Part shown: one piece after another, positions 43,821 through 51,668 of the stretch
Layout: every line of letters begins with the position of its first letter
Position numbering within the stretch: the first letter of the stretch is position 1
Assembly: GCA_015063005.1 (NCBI GenBank)
Contig: SUTF01000002.1
Location: 78,511 to 131,888, forward strand
Direction of reading: 5' to 3'
DNA: 53,378 nucleotides
Source of the DNA: Methanobrevibacter millerae
Lineage (GTDB): Archaea > Methanobacteriota > Methanobacteria > Methanobacteriales > Methanobacteriaceae
Notes under the pieces: generated by a model
The model's database searches: none
What the model saw: the letters and a program-made list of their open reading frames with translations, nothing else
Told to the model about the DNA's origin: nothing
Translations under genes and position numbers: made by a program

Positions 43821-45287
43821 TTATGACAACATATTGTTAATGTGGTCATTTGTAATTAAACCTTCAACAACAAAATCCTCATCAACGACAGGCAAACATG
43901 AAATATCAAATTTACGCATCATTCTAGTGATATCCTCAATGGAATCAGTCGAATAGCAATACTTGACCGTTTTTGTCATTATATCTTTAAGATTCTCATT
44001 ATTCGTTGCAATTGACTTTGACAAATCCCAGCTTGTAACGATACCTATGAGCTTATTGTCATCAGTCACAACAGGTATGTGGGTAACATTCTCGTCAAGC
44101 ATTAGCTTAGCTGCCTTTTTGACATTGTCCTCTTCCCTGATTGTTGGAACATCAGTTATCATCAAATCAGCAACAATATTGTCTGACAGGAATTTTGACA
44201 GAAGATAATTCAACTGGCCTTTTTCAAGCAGGAATGCATCATGGCCATAGTTGGACTTGATTTCTGAAAATGATACCTCCACATCATTTGCATTGAGCGC
44301 AGTTACGATTTCGGTACTTTGCTCAGTAGGGTAAAGCCAATCGGAATCCACTGAAATGACCTGCATTTTACATTTTATATCCTTAAATCCATCAATCAAT
44401 GAATTGTTAACGGCCAAATCAAATAAATCAACTGCCTTTGTGATGTATAGGTAACTATTGGCATCAAAACGCTTGACAAATGATTCACCCTGATGATGCA
44501 GGTAGCTTTCAACCTGGAAATCCATGGAAAGGTCATAGCTGATTTCATCCTTATCCTGCAAGTCACGACCGAATTTGATAAACATTGACTCGTCACTCAA
44601 ATAAGTGATGTGAGCAATCATACGTGCAATGGAAAGACCATTTTTAGGAATCTGGCCTGTACCGTAATAGTTTCCCTGTTTCCAGTTGGGATCGGAAACT
44701 ATTGATTGGCGACCAACCTCATTGAATGCAATCTGCTGAGGGGATGACCTTGCGGTTGTAGCTATAGGAATTGCCTTTTTCATCATTTCAGGATAGCTTA
44801 CAATCCATTGAAGAACCTGCATTCCTCCCATTGACCCGCCAATGACAGCATAGAGCTGAGTGATGTCGAATGAGTCAACCAATATCTTTTGAACATCAAC
44901 CATATCCTTGATGGTTATGACCGGAAAATCAACGCCATATTCATAGCCCGTGTCCGGATTGATTGAATTAGGACCTGTAGTTCCCTTACATCCACCCAAT
45001 ACGTTAGAACAGATTATAAAGTATTTTTCGCTGTCCAATACTTTTCCGGGACCTATGATGATTTCCCACCAGCCTGGTTTTTTATCTCCTTCATGCCAAC
45101 CTGCAGCGTGAGCATCACCTGTCAATGCATGACAAATCAAAATGGCATTGTTCTTTTCCTTATTAAGTTCACCATAGGTTTCATAAGCTATAGTGATATT
45201 GTCCAATGATTTGCCACTTTCCACTACGAAAGGATCATCAACATTCAAATATTGAGTTTCAACAATACCGACAGAGTCCTTATCCAT
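43821..45287 (-). CDS. metX: Homoserine O-acetyltransferase with C-terminal CBS domains (MetX)
   Basis: 488 residues. The N-terminal alpha/beta-hydrolase of about 365 residues: [32 protein letters not shown], the nucleophile in [25 protein letters not shown] with the Asp, and [10 protein letters not shown] with the His. The C-terminus carries two CBS units ([29 protein letters not shown] and [22 protein letters not shown]), which usually bind adenosine ligands such as SAM or AMP. Feedback control of methionine synthesis through the CBS pair is inferred. ATG 45287 follows GGTGAT, which overlaps the rnc stop region. Confidence 0.92.
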   Translation of the reverse strand: MDKDSVGIVETQYLNVDDPFVVESGKSLDNITIAYETYGELNKEKNNAILICHALTGDAHAAGWHEGDKKPGWWEIIIGPGKVLDSEKYFIICSNVLGGCKGTTGPNSINPDTGYEYGVDFPVITIKDMVDVQKILVDSFDITQLYAVIGGSMGGMQVLQWIVSYPEMMKKAIPIATTARSSPQQIAFNEVGRQSIVSDPNWKQGNYYGTGQIPKNGLSIARMIAHITYLSDESMFIKFGRDLQDKDEISYDLSMDFQVESYLHHQGESFVKRFDANSYLYITKAVDLFDLAVNNSLIDGFKDIKCKMQVISVDSDWLYPTEQSTEIVTALNANDVEVSFSEIKSNYGHDAFLLEKGQLNYLLSKFLSDNIVADLMITDVPTIREEDNVKKAAKLMLDENVTHIPVVTDDNKLIGIVTSWDLSKSIATNNENLKDIMTKTVKYCYSTDSIEDITRMMRKFDISCLPVVDEDFVVEGLITNDHINNMLS

Positions 45288-45292
45288 TAAAA

Positions 45293-45961
45293 TCACCTAA
45301 TTAACTGTAAATTTTTCATAGCTTTTTTTGCAGCTTCCTGTTCTGCTTCTTTCTTATTTTTGCCCATTCCAGTTCCCATCTTTTCATCATCAAGATATAT
45401 TGCCATTACAAAGGTCTTGTCATGAGGAACGCCATGCTCTTCGAGAAGTTCATAGCGAATCTTGGTCTCGTGAGCATCACAGAACTCCTTGATTTCGGAT
45501 TTGTAGTCATGGAAGAATACCTTTTCCTCATCAATATGCCTGAAAATGATTTTGGCAATGAACCTTTTTGTAAATGCCAAACCCTGATCCAGGAACAGCG
45601 CTCCTAAAAACGATTCGAAAATGTCTGAAGTGATTGAGAGAACCTCATTATCCGTCAGATTCATCTCATCAACTGACACCTTCAGATAATCCTTCAATCC
45701 AAGTTCATGGGAATAGTAAATCAGTGCTGACTGACAGACATAGTTTGCCCTCAATTTGGTCAGCTTACCTTCACCATATTTAGGATATTTCTTATATAGA
45801 TACTCTGAAACGAGCATATTTAATATTGAATCGCCTAAAAACTCTAAACGTTCATAATCATATTTAATATCATGCACGGTTGCATATGAACCATGCATGA
45901 AAGCCATTTTATAATAGTCTTCATTTTTTGGTTCGATATCGAACCTTTCATATAAATTCAT
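45293..45961 (-). CDS. rnc: Ribonuclease III
   Basis: 222 residues in bacterial layout. The RNase III domain has the signature [20 protein letters not shown] at about residues 37-56 (Glu and Asp catalytic sites), plus [17 protein letters not shown] with the second acidic pair. A C-terminal double-stranded RNA-binding domain follows ([20 protein letters not shown]). It cleaves dsRNA such as rRNA precursors. RNase III is unusual in archaea, which normally process rRNA with a splicing endonuclease. The gene is coupled to metX (five-base gap), though no functional link is obvious. Confidence 0.93.
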   Translation of the reverse strand: MNLYERFDIEPKNEDYYKMAFMHGSYATVHDIKYDYERLEFLGDSILNMLVSEYLYKKYPKYGEGKLTKLRANYVCQSALIYYSHELGLKDYLKVSVDEMNLTDNEVLSITSDIFESFLGALFLDQGLAFTKRFIAKIIFRHIDEEKVFFHDYKSEIKEFCDAHETKIRYELLEEHGVPHDKTFVMAIYLDDEKMGTGMGKNKKEAEQEAAKKAMKNLQLIR

Positions 45962-46118
45962 GTTAAGCCCAACAATTAAAATATATGATATAAATTATTG
46001 TTTTTAATTTATTTAAACTTCATCATATATAACAATTGTGATATAATACTGTTCAAATGCTCTAGCTCTTTGCTTAAATAGAAATTAAGATAAAAGTTCA
46101 ATCAAGGATTTGGTAAAA

Positions 46119-46454
46119 ATGATATTGAATTGGAAAGAAGAAATAACAAACATTGACCCAGACATGAAATTTAGAGCACAAGGCGGATGGCTTAAAACCG
46201 TAGAGGAACTGGATAAAAGTGTAACAAACGGATACTCATTAGTTGGAGATTTCGTAAAGGCAGGAGACTTTGAGGCAGAATACTCAGAAGGACTATACCT
46301 TGACTGCAACAAAGAAGGAAGTGCCAAAAAACCTCAAACTGATTACAGATTATTTAGATTTAGGGACGGTAAGGTAAGACTGCTGGATTTAGTCATTGAT
46401 GCCCAAAAAAGCTGGGCACAGGACTTTTGGGATGCAGTGGAAGATGAAATTTAA
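46119..46454 (+). CDS. Hypothetical protein (111 aa)
   Basis: A soluble, acidic protein with a balanced composition. Motifs such as MKFRAQGGWLKTVEELDKS, GDFVKAGDFEAEYSEGLYL and DAQKSWAQDFWDAVEDEI suggest a folded domain, but I recognise no family. ATG 46119 is favoured: AAGGATTTGGTA stands upstream, and an in-frame TTG at 46110 lies within it. It is convergent with the paralog pair at 46460-47253, five bases from their end. No operon partner on this strand. Confidence 0.72.
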   Translation: MILNWKEEITNIDPDMKFRAQGGWLKTVEELDKSVTNGYSLVGDFVKAGDFEAEYSEGLYLDCNKEGSAKKPQTDYRLFRFRDGKVRLLDLVIDAQKSWAQDFWDAVEDEI

Positions 46455-46459
46455 AAGAG

Positions 46460-46834
46460 TTAGCTGAAATAGCCTCTCGGCATGAATTTAGAAACCCTTT
46501 TAAAATTCTTATATTCATCTTTGGAGGGATTGTAAAATTCCTCAAGCAAAAGAATAATATGATCCGTGTTTTGGGAAAAGTTCTTTTCCTTCCCATCAAT
46601 TATTCCCCTGAAGTTAACGCTGAAATCACCTGTACCTGCAATATTCACATTAAACTTGTCTGAAGAATTGAAGCCCTCAAAAAATCTTTGAATTTCAGCA
46701 GTTTCAAAAAGTGGAGCCTTGATGTTAAAGGCCAGCAGCTTGTTTTGACCCTCACGAAGCCTGACATAATTTTCAGGAATTTCAATGGATTCATCACCAT
46801 TCATTTCCGTGATTCTAATGGAATTTTCATACAT
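46460..46834 (-). CDS. Hypothetical protein, paralog of the upstream gene (124 aa)
   Basis: Related to the gene at 46843: both share an N-terminal beta block, a segment FFxxxxxxDxxxxNIxxTGxxxVNYRG/VNFRG (here EIQRFFEGFNSSDKFNVNIAGTGDFSVNFRG) and a region with ILLLEE/SLLVE. I recognise no family; the fold looks beta-rich. ATG 46834 is preceded by GTAGGTG, so I use it rather than the longer frame that overlaps the upstream gene. The two genes are head to tail with an eight-base gap and likely form a complex or arose by duplication. Confidence 0.72.
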   Translation of the reverse strand: MYENSIRITEMNGDESIEIPENYVRLREGQNKLLAFNIKAPLFETAEIQRFFEGFNSSDKFNVNIAGTGDFSVNFRGIIDGKEKNFSQNTDHIILLLEEFYNPSKDEYKNFKRVSKFMPRGYFS

Positions 46835-46842
46835 GTTAACAC

Positions 46843-47253
46843 CTACAAAATGTGATGTAGCGTGCAACATTCACAAGTCGGGTCGAAATAGCTTTGCTTA
46901 GGCATGTCCTGAGCAGGCTCAACCAATAGGGAAATCTGAAAGACGGCTTCAGGATCTGTGGAAATCTTTTTGGAAACTGTAGATAGGCCCCGATAGTTAA
47001 CCGGAATATGGCCAGTTTGGGATATGTTATAGAAAAGAAGCTGACCATCAGTCAAATCAGCGAAAAATTCCTCAAGTTCCTTAACTTTCTTTGGAGATAT
47101 GCTGAAGTTAATACCCATCATCTTGTCCTGCCTTTGCTTGATGCCGACATATGCAATGTTAACCGCTAAGATATCTCCGCCATCTTTTGTAAAGACTATG
47201 CAGTCATCTAAATTAATATTTTCCTTTTGAGCTAAATCGTTTAATTCAGACAT
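46843..47253 (-). CDS. Hypothetical protein with Cys-rich C-terminus (136 aa)
   Basis: The first gene of the paralog pair. It shares with its neighbour the central FFADLTDGQLLFYNISQTGHIPVNYRG segment (split here for length: FFADLTDGQLLFYN, then ISQTGHIPVNYRG). It differs by a C-terminal CECC in FDPTCECCTLHHIL, a possible metal or redox site absent from the second gene. The start ATG follows GGTGATATT. It lies upstream of L37e and Lsm's terminator region but is probably a separate transcript. No family recognised. Confidence 0.75.
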   Translation of the reverse strand: MSELNDLAQKENINLDDCIVFTKDGGDILAVNIAYVGIKQRQDKMMGINFSISPKKVKELEEFFADLTDGQLLFYNISQTGHIPVNYRGLSTVSKKISTDPEAVFQISLLVEPAQDMPKQSYFDPTCECCTLHHIL

Positions 47254-47400
47254 AATATCACCATAGTTATTTCAATTAAAAATAAGAAATTAAGAGTATA
47301 TAAATTTAACCATGCCTAAAAATTGTGATGATAATTGTAATTAAAAAAAAGTGGTTTGAATGAAGATTAATTTAATAATCTCCAATAATTTTATACCAAC

Positions 47401-47589
47401 TTAAACTAATCTTTGCCTAGTAGTTGGTTTTTTGTTTTGCCAGCTGTATCTTCTTAATTTACTGGATCTACCGAATCCACAAGAAGCACAAACTTTTTTA
47501 CGTACGTGATAAGTGTTTTTACCACATCTTCTACATCTGATATGGGTCTTTTTATTCTTTTTACCCATTGATGGAGTTCCCTTTGCCAT
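47401..47589 (-). CDS. rpl37e: 50S ribosomal protein L37e
   Basis: 62 residues: [20 protein letters not shown], then [20 protein letters not shown]. The two C-x-x-C pairs form the zinc ribbon (CRRC, CASC), and the basic tail binds 23S rRNA. GGAGGTG precedes the ATG. It follows the Lsm gene by 62 bases on the same strand, the usual Lsm-L37e order in archaea. Confidence 0.97.
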   Translation of the reverse strand: MAKGTPSMGKKNKKTHIRCRRCGKNTYHVRKKVCASCGFGRSSKLRRYSWQNKKPTTRQRLV

Positions 47590-47651
47590 TGATACACCTC
47601 CTACATTATTTTAAATAAATTTAGTTATCTTAAACAATTATTGAATAATAT

Positions 47652-47891
<240 letters not shown>

Positions 47892-48131
47892 TTATATTAC
47901 CATTAATTGTATTTTTAAATTAGTTTTTGAAAGTAATCGTTGATTTTAACAATTACCTGTATTAGAAATAATATAATCAAGTTAAGATAAGACAAAACCT
48001 AATTAAAACTAATAATAAATTATATGCTCTTACTAATATATAAATGTTAGTATTTTTTAACCAAAAAATAGTAATCAAATGCTCTCTTGCATTTTTATTA
48101 TATAGTTTATTGGTTCAAACATAAAAATGCT

Positions 48132-48635
48132 ATGGCATTTGAAAAAAAAGAATACTCTGACCTATTAATCTATATCCTATCCCATTGCTATGACAAGCCC
48201 CATGTTGGGAAAACAGTTCTTTCAACAACAATGTATTTCATTGACTTCAACTATTATGAGGTTTATGGAAAGTCTCTGACAAATGAAGAATACGTTAAAT
48301 CCAAAAAGGGGATAAAGCCAAAGCACTTCAACAAGATTACAGATGAACTGATAGAAAGAAAGAAAATTTACTTCAGAAAAGTTCCATACTATCACACAAC
48401 ACTGCACAAGTACTACCTAAGACAGCTGCCGGACATCCATTTCAGCAAAAAGAAAAACAATCTCATTAATTCAACGATAAAGCATCTTATTACAAAAAAT
48501 GCAACGTCAATACTTAAATACGCAAGCAGGGATCCTCCATTTCAAATGGCCGACTACAACGAGACAATAGACTACAATAATGTATATCTGAGATATCCAA
48601 GATATTCCATTAGAAAAAAATTTATTAATTTATAA
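48132..48635 (+). CDS. Panacea-domain (DUF4065, SocA/GepA-like) protein
   Basis: 167 residues. YILSHCYDKPHVGKTVLSTTMYFIDFNYYEVYGKSLTNEEYVKSKKGIKP matches the Panacea pattern (read in parts: GKTVLSTTMYFIDFNYY, then YGKSLTNEEYVKSKKGIKP). Panacea proteins are antitoxins for many unrelated toxins, or phage-derived adaptors. No toxin lies beside it, so it may be an orphan. No ribosome binding site precedes ATG 48132. TATTATATAG (about 48097-48106) lies about 30 bases upstream, so the mRNA is probably leaderless. Confidence 0.75.
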   Translation: MAFEKKEYSDLLIYILSHCYDKPHVGKTVLSTTMYFIDFNYYEVYGKSLTNEEYVKSKKGIKPKHFNKITDELIERKKIYFRKVPYYHTTLHKYYLRQLPDIHFSKKKNNLINSTIKHLITKNATSILKYASRDPPFQMADYNETIDYNNVYLRYPRYSIRKKFINL

Positions 48636-48674
48636 AATCAAAATAATATTAATTAATCAAAATTAGGTAAAAAC

Positions 48675-49157
48675 ATGGCAATTAAAGTTAAAAAAAGAAA
48701 TTTCCTAAAAAAGAAAAAAATTAAGCAAATAAAAAGTGAATTGGGAGAATACGGAGGATTGCTTGAAAACAAGAAAAATGTAGAAATCCTCGAAGCGGAA
48801 CCGAATTCATTCATATTGGTTGACGGCGAACCATACATCATAATAATTAACGACAAGGCATTCCCTACACTAAAGGCAGCTCTTGCCAATGAGATTGACG
48901 GCAAAACAGTTACCGTTGATATGGGTGCAGTGCGCTTTGTAACGAACGGAGCAGACATCATGAGCCCTGGAATCGTTGCTGCCGACGAAGGCATTGAACC
49001 AGGAGATATTGTTTTGATTGTTGATGAAACACACCACAAACCATTGGCTATTGGAATAAGCCTAATAACCGGTGAAGAAATGGTTGAAAACGATTCAGGA
49101 AAAGCAATAGAAACCAAACACTTCGTTGGAGACGAAATATGGAACTTTGAAATATAG
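48675..49157 (+). CDS. PUA-domain RNA-binding protein (archaeal MCT-1/Tma20-like)
   Basis: 160 residues. An N-terminal unique domain (RNFLKKKKIKQIKSELGEYG...LVDGEPYIIIIN) is followed by a C-terminal PUA domain, GKTVTVDMGAVRFVTNGADIMSPGIVAADE (the RFVTNGADIMSPGI block is diagnostic) and GDIVLIVDETHHKPLAIG. Homologs (MCT-1, Tma20) act at the ribosome in translation initiation or recycling. AGGTAA precedes the ATG. The next gene starts ten bases later, suggesting one transcript with arfB. Confidence 0.88.
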   Translation: MAIKVKKRNFLKKKKIKQIKSELGEYGGLLENKKNVEILEAEPNSFILVDGEPYIIIINDKAFPTLKAALANEIDGKTVTVDMGAVRFVTNGADIMSPGIVAADEGIEPGDIVLIVDETHHKPLAIGISLITGEEMVENDSGKAIETKHFVGDEIWNFEI

Positions 49158-49166
49158 GTGATTAAT

Positions 49167-49859
49167 ATGGCTGAATTGAGATACAGAGCAGGAAATATAA
49201 GAGACCCCGGAGTTCACAAAATCGGAATAATAGCACTTGGATCACATTTGGAAAACCACGGTCCGGCACTTCCAATAGATACCGATTCCAAAATCGCATC
49301 ACACATTGCATTCCAATCAGCACTCAAATCAGGTGCCAAATTTTTAGGAATAATATTTCCAGCATATGAATTGGATGAAATAGACCATGGAGTGCATGTT
49401 TCCCTGGACGTATTGAAAGAAAATGTCATAGAAACATTGAACTCAGCCAAAAAATTCCTTGATATAGAAAAAGTTGTCATAGTAAATGCTCACGGAGGCA
49501 ATTTACCATTACTTGCTGAAATATGGGATATTGAAGAGAAAACTGACATGATTGTTGTTATGAACAATAAGATAATATCCTGCGAAGGCCCTCATGCGGG
49601 AAGCGGAGAGCTGTCAATGGGAAAAGTCTTAGGCATAATAAATGAAAAAGAATTAGAAAATCAGGCCGATGTGAACAAATACATTGAAGTAGGCCTGCAC
49701 GGCTTTAAAAAAGCACGTGAAAATGATCCAAACATCGAAGAGGGAGCACTTGACGTTGAAGAAAATGGAGTGTATGTTGACGAGGAATACGGCCAACAAC
49801 TCTTTAATTTAGCAATCGATACAGTTCTCTTTGATGTAGAAAAACTACTTGATTTTTAA
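49167..49859 (+). CDS. arfB: ArfB, formamide hydrolase of riboflavin/F420 synthesis (creatininase family)
   Basis: 230 residues of the creatininase fold. LGSHLENHGPALPIDTDSKIA carries metal ligands (E, H, D); YELDEIDHGVHVSLDV, VIVNAHGGNLPLL and EGPHAGSGELSMGK complete the site. It hydrolyses the formyl group from the product of ArfA, in the archaeal route to FMN and coenzyme F420. GGTGAT precedes ATG 49167. Its final codons overlap the stop of the Ser-rich gene on the opposite strand by four bases. Confidence 0.9.
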   Translation: MAELRYRAGNIRDPGVHKIGIIALGSHLENHGPALPIDTDSKIASHIAFQSALKSGAKFLGIIFPAYELDEIDHGVHVSLDVLKENVIETLNSAKKFLDIEKVVIVNAHGGNLPLLAEIWDIEEKTDMIVVMNNKIISCEGPHAGSGELSMGKVLGIINEKELENQADVNKYIEVGLHGFKKARENDPNIEEGALDVEENGVYVDEEYGQQLFNLAIDTVLFDVEKLLDF

Positions 49860-50242
49860 GGATGATCAGAAACTGTTACAACTTGACCATCACCACTTTC
49901 ATGTGAAGAAGAACTATGTGGAGAAGACTCCTGTGAGGAGGAACCTTGTGAAGACGAACTTTGTGAGTGATCGGTAGTCGTTTCAACCTGACTGGAAGAG
50001 CTTTGAGAACTACTACCACTATCAGAATAAGTTTGAACCTGACTACTGCCAGAAGAACCAGAACTACCACTACTGGAAGATGTGGACAGATTACTTAATA
50101 ACCCACCATCTTGAGTCGTATTATTTCCAAAATTAAGATTTAAATGATATGTACCTGTCATTGCTGCAAAAACACCTGCAAAACAAAATGCAATAACGGC
50201 AACTATTAAAACAACTAATACAATAGCAGAACGACTTGACAT
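49856..50242 (-). CDS. Membrane-anchored Ser-rich surface protein
   Basis: 128 residues. An N-terminal helix (AIVLVVLIVAVIAFCFAGVFA, about residues 6-26) leads to a short MTGTYHLNLNFGNNTTQ segment, then a low-complexity stalk of Ser, Gln and Gly (SSSSGSSGSSGSSQVQ, SSQGSSSQESSPHSSSS). It is likely heavily glycosylated or a spacer at the cell surface. GGTGTTAAAT precedes ATG 50242. No family. The low-complexity tract may vary in length between strains. Confidence 0.78.
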   Translation of the reverse strand: MSSRSAIVLVVLIVAVIAFCFAGVFAAMTGTYHLNLNFGNNTTQDGGLLSNLSTSSSSGSSGSSGSSQVQTYSDSGSSSQSSSSQVETTTDHSQSSSSQGSSSQESSPHSSSSHESGDGQVVTVSDHP

Positions 50243-50443
50243 ATTTAACACCTTAAAAATTATATGTCAAATGTATAATATATACTTTTTCATGAAAAAA
50301 ATGCAATAATCAATAATAGTGTTGAATTAGGTGTTATTTTATCAAAACAAGACATATAACATCATTAAATATGACAGTAAAATTGAAAATTCAATTATTG
50401 AAATCGGATAGATATATAAAATTTGAAAATATAATTTAATATA

Positions 50444-51040
50444 ATGAAAACGATAGCAAAAGCAGTTCAAAGTGAAATAAATGTCAAAAAATCACAGTTC
50501 ATATGCCATTTATTTCCGACCAAAAACAAAAGGGAAAGCAAGGAAATCATATTGAAAGTTAATGAGCAATACAATGATGCTACACACAACTGTACTGCAT
50601 ATATTGTATCTGATGGCGAAGGATTTGACGATGACGGTGAACCTGGAGGAACCGCAGGAAAACCTATGATTAATGTTTTGAGAAAAAATGAACTGCACAA
50701 TGTGACTGCTGTCGTTACGAGATATTTTGGTGGAATCAAGCTTGGAGCAGGAGGACTGGTCAGAGCATATTCAAAATCAGTCCTTGAGGCAATAAATGAA
50801 GCTGAAATTCTTGAAGTGGAACTGTATGACGTTTATACTCTTGTTTTTGAATATTCAGATATCAAATTGGCGGATGGTGAAGTGAGAAACAATAATCTGG
50901 AAGTGGTCAATAAGGATTATTCAGATAAGGTCTCATATGATGTGGTATCAAAGGATTTCAGAGATATTGAAAAGATATTTGAAAAATACAACGGTAAAAT
51001 TAATGTCAATTTTAAAAATAAAGAAGTTCTGGTTAAATAA
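50444..51040 (+). CDS. IMPACT/YigZ family protein
   Basis: 198 residues. The N-terminal UPF0029/Impact domain reads KKSQFICHLFPT, NDATHNCTAYIVS, DDDGEPGGTAGKPM and VTRYFGGIKLGAGGLVRAYS; these blocks are diagnostic. A C-terminal domain of about 60 residues follows. YigZ/IMPACT proteins bind ribosome-linked or GCN1-type partners and are linked to translation stress control; the archaeal role is unproven. No binding site precedes the ATG. ATATATAAAA lies about 30 bases upstream, so the mRNA is probably leaderless. Confidence 0.9.
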   Translation: MKTIAKAVQSEINVKKSQFICHLFPTKNKRESKEIILKVNEQYNDATHNCTAYIVSDGEGFDDDGEPGGTAGKPMINVLRKNELHNVTAVVTRYFGGIKLGAGGLVRAYSKSVLEAINEAEILEVELYDVYTLVFEYSDIKLADGEVRNNNLEVVNKDYSDKVSYDVVSKDFRDIEKIFEKYNGKINVNFKNKEVLVK

Positions 51041-51075
51041 ATTATAAAAAAAAAGTTTGGTTGAAGAACAAATAC

Positions 51076-51186
51076 CTATTGTTCTTCGAAATTACTAGCG
51101 TCTACACCGCACATTGGGCAGGTGAAATCATCTGGTAATTCATCAGCTTCATGAACGTATCCACATACTTTACAAACGAATGCCAT
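51076..51186 (-). CDS. Minimal rubredoxin-like protein (36 aa)
   Basis: MAFVCKVCGYVHEADELPDD opens the protein, followed by FTCPMCGVDASNFEEQ. The two C-x-x-C pairs (CKVC, CPMC) hold one Fe or Zn. It is about ten residues shorter than normal rubredoxins, missing the loop between the metal knuckles. GGAGAGATAATT precedes the ATG. It is the last of three tandem rubredoxin genes. Its role may be electron transfer or metal binding. Confidence 0.85.
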   Translation of the reverse strand: MAFVCKVCGYVHEADELPDDFTCPMCGVDASNFEEQ

Positions 51187-51198
51187 AATTATCTCTCC

Positions 51199-51336
51199 TT
51201 ATTCTATTTTAGAAAACATATCTTTTGTTGCTCCACACATAGGACATTTGTAGTCATCTGGGAGGTCTTCAAAAGCAGTTCCTTCAGCGTCATCATCGTA
51301 TACGTATCCACACATATTACATTTCCATTTAGCCAT
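51199..51336 (-). CDS. Rubredoxin (45 aa)
   Basis: [20 protein letters not shown] opens the protein, and the second knuckle is [13 protein letters not shown]. Canonical rubredoxin with CxxCGY and CPxCG iron ligands, slightly short. It carries single electrons, for instance to rubrerythrin or flavodiiron proteins in oxygen defence. AAGGAGAAAA precedes the ATG. It is 12 bases upstream of the minimal copy. Confidence 0.92.
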   Translation of the reverse strand: MAKWKCNMCGYVYDDDAEGTAFEDLPDDYKCPMCGATKDMFSKIE

Positions 51337-51408
51337 AATATTTTCTCCTTTATATTAAATGCCAAAATTGGCTCATCATATTTATTTTTTGGTTTTGTAA
51401 TATATAAA

Positions 51409-51570
51409 CTATTCTACTTCTTTAAACATTGATTTACCAACACCACATTTTGGGCATTTAAATGCATCAGAAAGCTCAGAAAATGGGGTTCCCGGTTCAA
51501 CTCCACGTTCAGGGATACCTTCGTCCTCATCATAAATATATCCACAAAGTTTACATTTCCATTTTGCCAT
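51409..51570 (-). CDS. Rubredoxin (53 aa)
   Basis: [20 protein letters not shown] opens the protein. The typical long-form loop [15 protein letters not shown] follows, then the second knuckle [13 protein letters not shown]. All four Cys ligands are in place and the length is standard. AAGGAGATTTTTAT precedes the ATG. It is the first of the three tandem genes; 72 bases separate it from the second, where a further promoter could lie. Confidence 0.94.
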   Translation of the reverse strand: MAKWKCKLCGYIYDEDEGIPERGVEPGTPFSELSDAFKCPKCGVGKSMFKEVE

Positions 51571-51668
51571 ATAAAAATCTCCTTTGTTTTATATATTTAT
51601 TTTAGAAAAAGATAATATAAATAGTTAATTGGTTAATTTAAAAAAAGAAAAAAAGAAAAGTTTAAATT

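Noticed and set aside
47300..47400. Box C/D sRNA suggested by GTGATGA
   Set aside because: No CTGA box D or D' at suitable spacing and no terminal stem.
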